Source of the DNA: Candidatus Poribacteria bacterium
GTDB lineage: Bacteria; Poribacteria; WGA-4E; WGA-3G
Assembly: GCA_022821495.1 (NCBI GenBank)
Contig: JAJEDN010000079.1
Location: 26,410-90,409, forward strand
Reading direction: 5' to 3'
Length of the DNA stretch: 64,000 nucleotides
The first letter of the stretch is position 1; each line of letters starts with the position of its first letter. A program made the position numbers and the translations under genes. The notes under the pieces were generated by a model. The model made no database searches. It was given only the letters and a program-made list of their open reading frames with translations, and was not told where the DNA came from. Positions 61,898 through 64,000 of this stretch are shown one piece after another.

Positions 61898-62005
61898 TTT
61901 ATTACCAGTCAGCAAAGATAGCTATCAGAAACTATCGATAATCTTTGTAATCCTCTCTATACTATAAACAATTTCTGGATCACACCGAATCTCGCGGAGA
62001 ATATT

Positions 62006-63151
62006 ATGCGTGAGGTCCCTCGTATCAAATCGATTGCGCCATACAGCAAAGATAGGTTTCTATCGGCACTGTGGGAAACCATCGTCGCTTCTATGGTGAC
62101 GATCACATTTTTGATGTTAGTCGCTACTGAGATAATGCCAGTGAAATCTGAAAATGTCGTCCAAAAGGAGAAGCCCACTATGGAAGCAACTGCCGCTCCA
62201 GATATGTCTCACATCACGATTGATTTAGCCGTCAGGAGAGGTGTCCATAGTGTCGCGTTCAGTCCAGACGGTTCAATCGTCGCAAGTGACAGGGATAACA
62301 CCGTCCGACTCTTGGATGCCGTCACAGGACAGGAAATAGAAGGGGAGAAAAATTTCTGGGTGGCTTTTCAGGGAAACTTTACTGCGGATATCAACAGTAT
62401 CGCTTTCAGTCCGGATGGACAGATGATCGCAGGCGGTATCAATGCAAGTGAAGTGATTTGCCTGTGGGACGCTGCCACCGGCGAGAACCTTAGATTTATG
62501 AGGGAAAATGCCCCTAACGGTTTGCATTGGGTCAATACGGTCGCATTTAGCCCTGATAGCAAGATACTTGCAAGTGGCAGTGAAGACGGCAATCTCTATC
62601 TATGGGATGTAGAGACAGGCAGGAAACTAAAAGCCCTTATCGAGGCTACCGAGAATATTTTCAGTCTTGCTTTCAGTAACGACGGCAAAACGTTAGCGAG
62701 TGGCAATGCAGGAAACACGATCCGTTTGTGGGATATTGCCACCGGTGAAAAAGTCAAAACCCTCACAGGACACACGAATTGGGTCTTCAGCGTCGCTTTC
62801 AGTCCGGACGGACAGACCCTCGCAAGCGGAAGTTGGGACCACACTATCCGACTCTGGGATACGACCACAGGACAACACCTGAAAACTTTCGTTGGACATA
62901 AACTTACGGTGTGGAGTGTCGCGTTCAGTCCGGATGGATTCACACTCGCAAGTGGGAGTCACGATAAGACGATCCGACTCTGGAATATTGCCACCGGTGC
63001 GCAAATCGCAACCCTCACAGGGCACACAGCCCCCGTCAAGAGTGTCGCGTTCAGTCCAAACGGTGTAACGCTCGCAAGTGGGAGTATAGATGGCACAGTC
63101 CGACTCTGGGACCTCACATCACCCCTACTCCTGCGAAAAAATAGAGAGTAA
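62006..63151 (+). CDS. WD40 repeat protein with N-terminal membrane anchor
   Basis: 381 residues. An N-terminal anchor (ASMVTITFLMLVATEIM) is followed by seven WD40-type repeats with the usual SVAFSPDG...LASGS...IRLWD pattern, so one full propeller is expected. The blades are nearly regular in the second half (TLTGHTNWVFSVAFSPDGQT, LASGSWDHTIRLWD), suggesting internal duplication. It probably sits in the cytoplasmic membrane with the propeller on the external side. No enzyme domain is attached; a protein-interaction role is likely. Confidence 0.88.
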   Translation: MREVPRIKSIAPYSKDRFLSALWETIVASMVTITFLMLVATEIMPVKSENVVQKEKPTMEATAAPDMSHITIDLAVRRGVHSVAFSPDGSIVASDRDNTVRLLDAVTGQEIEGEKNFWVAFQGNFTADINSIAFSPDGQMIAGGINASEVICLWDAATGENLRFMRENAPNGLHWVNTVAFSPDSKILASGSEDGNLYLWDVETGRKLKALIEATENIFSLAFSNDGKTLASGNAGNTIRLWDIATGEKVKTLTGHTNWVFSVAFSPDGQTLASGSWDHTIRLWDTTTGQHLKTFVGHKLTVWSVAFSPDGFTLASGSHDKTIRLWNIATGAQIATLTGHTAPVKSVAFSPNGVTLASGSIDGTVRLWDLTSPLLLRKNRE

Positions 63152-63225
63152 TAGAAGAAGGGGTTGGAAGGCGGGAAGGCTGGGGCCCCGCCCTTCCAAT
63201 CTTCCATGCTTCCATTCCTGCACCT
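63151..63225. repeat. Purine-arm/pyrimidine-arm dispersed repeat, copy 5
   Basis: GGTTGGAAGGCGGGAAGGCT on the left and CCCTTCCAATCTTCCATGCT on the right around a GGGGCCCC centre, directly after the WD40 gene. Confidence 0.6.
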
Positions 63226-63323
63226 TTTGCAGAATTATGCACCCGCTTCACTCTTAAACAGCGTCACCAGACATGAAAGTACATTGCGAAAACTCCCCTT
63301 TTTTGGAGGCGACTGGTCAAGGC

Positions 63324-63347
63324 ACCCAAACCTATGAGGATTGGGCT
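63324..63347 (-). mobile_element. Right-end hairpin of an IS200/IS605-type element (possible omega RNA end)
   Basis: CCCAAACCT (63325-63333) pairs with AGGATTGGG (63337-63345) with one mismatch and an ATG loop, about 45 bases beyond the tnpB stop. Such a hairpin near the end of tnpB marks IS200/IS605 right ends and in TnpB systems lies in the guide RNA. A TTGAC pentamer follows on the minus strand. The exact element end is not determined. Confidence 0.5.
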
Positions 63348-63390
63348 TGTGCTTCGTAGCGACTGCGGTTTTCTCATAGAGTCTACCGTC

Positions 63391-64000
63391 TTACTGTTGC
63401 TCCACAACGGGATCACAGGCAGCCCGTAAAATGTTGATCGCAGCGTTGATGTCTCTATCGTGGTCTGAACCACATTCAGGGCAGGTCCACTGCCTATCTG
63501 AAAGTGAAAGATTTTCGTTATGATGCCCACAATCCGAACACGGCTTTGTCGTTGCCGTCCATTGACCGACTTGACGGAACTCACGATTATGTTTGAAACA
63601 CTTGTATGCCAAAATCTCGACAAAACTTCCGAAGGCAAGGTCGGAGACTTTGCGGCCCCAGAGGCGTTTCATGCCGTCGAGATTCAGCGTCTCGGTCGCA
63701 ATAAGCTCAAACCTGCGGCACAAGTCTGTCGCAAGTTTGAAATGCCAATCTCTGCGTTGGTTGCTGATATGCCGGTAAAGTCTTGCGAGGTCTCGGATCG
63801 CACGCCACCAATTGTTAGAACCTTTGACTTTACGAGAAACGCTTCTGTTGAGTTTTCGGAGTTCGGTCAAGGAGTGTTTCAAGAACTCTGGCGATTGTAT
63901 CTTCTCACCCGTGCTGAGGGTCAAATACGTCTCCATACCGAAGTCTGCACCTACACTTTCACCCGTAGCGGGCAGAACTTCTTTAGACACATCATCTGTC
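63391..64000 (-). CDS. tnpB: RNA-guided endonuclease TnpB, 5' end cut by window edge
   Basis: The frame is open from the right edge down to the stop at 63391; a GTG at 63990 is in the middle of the gene, not its start. The C-terminal part of TnpB is visible: RuvC motif I GADFGMETYLTLS, helical region with RAIRDLARLYRHISNQRRDW, motif II IATETLNLDGMKRLW, the zinc ribbon CSDCGHHN ... CPECGSDHDRD, and DRDINAAINIL with the third acidic residue. All three acidic RuvC positions are present, so the part seen looks intact. No tnpA is seen in the window. Confidence 0.92.
   Translation of the reverse strand, partial: TDDVSKEVLPATGESVGADFGMETYLTLSTGEKIQSPEFLKHSLTELRKLNRSVSRKVKGSNNWWRAIRDLARLYRHISNQRRDWHFKLATDLCRRFELIATETLNLDGMKRLWGRKVSDLAFGSFVEILAYKCFKHNREFRQVGQWTATTKPCSDCGHHNENLSLSDRQWTCPECGSDHDRDINAAINILRAACDPVVEQQ

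Noticed and set aside
1..64000. tRNA, rRNA or riboswitch
   Set aside because: No cloverleaf with the usual conserved T-loop, rRNA sequence or known aptamer motif was recognised by eye; weak tRNA-like pieces could still be missed without tRNAscan or Infernal.

Overview
Organism. The window is protein-dense, has moderate GC and carries no phage or plasmid backbone. The gene mix (paired Gfo/Idh/MocA oxidoreductases, a Cys-type sulfatase, a galactonate-dehydratase-like enolase, FlgD-Ig-like secreted proteins, many ABC-2 permeases, TolB/WD40 propellers, ECF sigma factors) and many dispersed hairpin repeats suggest an uncultured environmental bacterium of the Candidatus Poribacteria type. This assignment is an inference from gene style, not from a marker gene. 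No rRNA, tRNA or CRISPR array was seen.

Layout. 0-5 kb: edge of a secreted Ig-like protein, then a minus-strand catabolic set (sulfatase, Ldh-type dehydrogenase, Gfo/Idh/MocA). 5-8.6 kb: plus-strand nnr (NAD(P)HX repair), an SDR whose catalytic residues are replaced, and small hypotheticals. 8.7-25 kb: an ABC-2 export/membrane locus with a duplicated [secreted protein + permease] unit (one copy reduced to a 3' remnant), a redoxin-like secreted protein, one ABC ATPase, a NEW3-like anchored protein, TolC and an ECF sigma factor. This block is interrupted at 11.1-14.4 kb by an AT-rich island holding BrnT, a DUF932 protein and an internally deleted type ISP restriction enzyme. 25-42.3 kb: a long minus-strand run starting with an ECF sigma factor fused to an inactive M61-like peptidase, followed by two paralogous active peptidases, two pairs of ABC-2 permeases, a related secreted protein and a TolB-like propeller. 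42.4-51.5 kb: sugar-acid metabolism, a Rieske/cytochrome b pair, an orphan DNA methyltransferase, a TPR lipoprotein, an amidohydrolase, a nitroreductase and an FGE-like fragment. 51.5-58.1 kb: prepilin peptidase, a pseudopilin-like protein, an NtrC/NtrY-type two-component pair, Pgi and a type II phosphomannose isomerase. 58.3-63.2 kb: serine hydrolase, NamZ and AnmK (peptidoglycan recycling) and a WD40 protein. The right edge cuts a TnpB (IS200/IS605) gene.

How the parts may work together. The most unusual locus is 34.2-42.3 kb. Three tandem paralogs share one peptidase-PDZ body, but each carries a different N-terminal module: sigma factor, nothing, or a membrane anchor. The sigma-fused copy has lost both HExxH and the downstream glutamate, so it looks like a pseudoenzyme sensor or regulator. 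A sequence resembling an ECF promoter lies directly upstream of it, and a very similar one lies at 29.77 kb. The intergenic DNA holds at least four repeat families: purine/pyrimidine-arm elements, short hairpins whose arms change while pairing is kept, a MITE-like element with a CCCCCTAAATCCCCC core, and TGTTCAC heptamers around the island.
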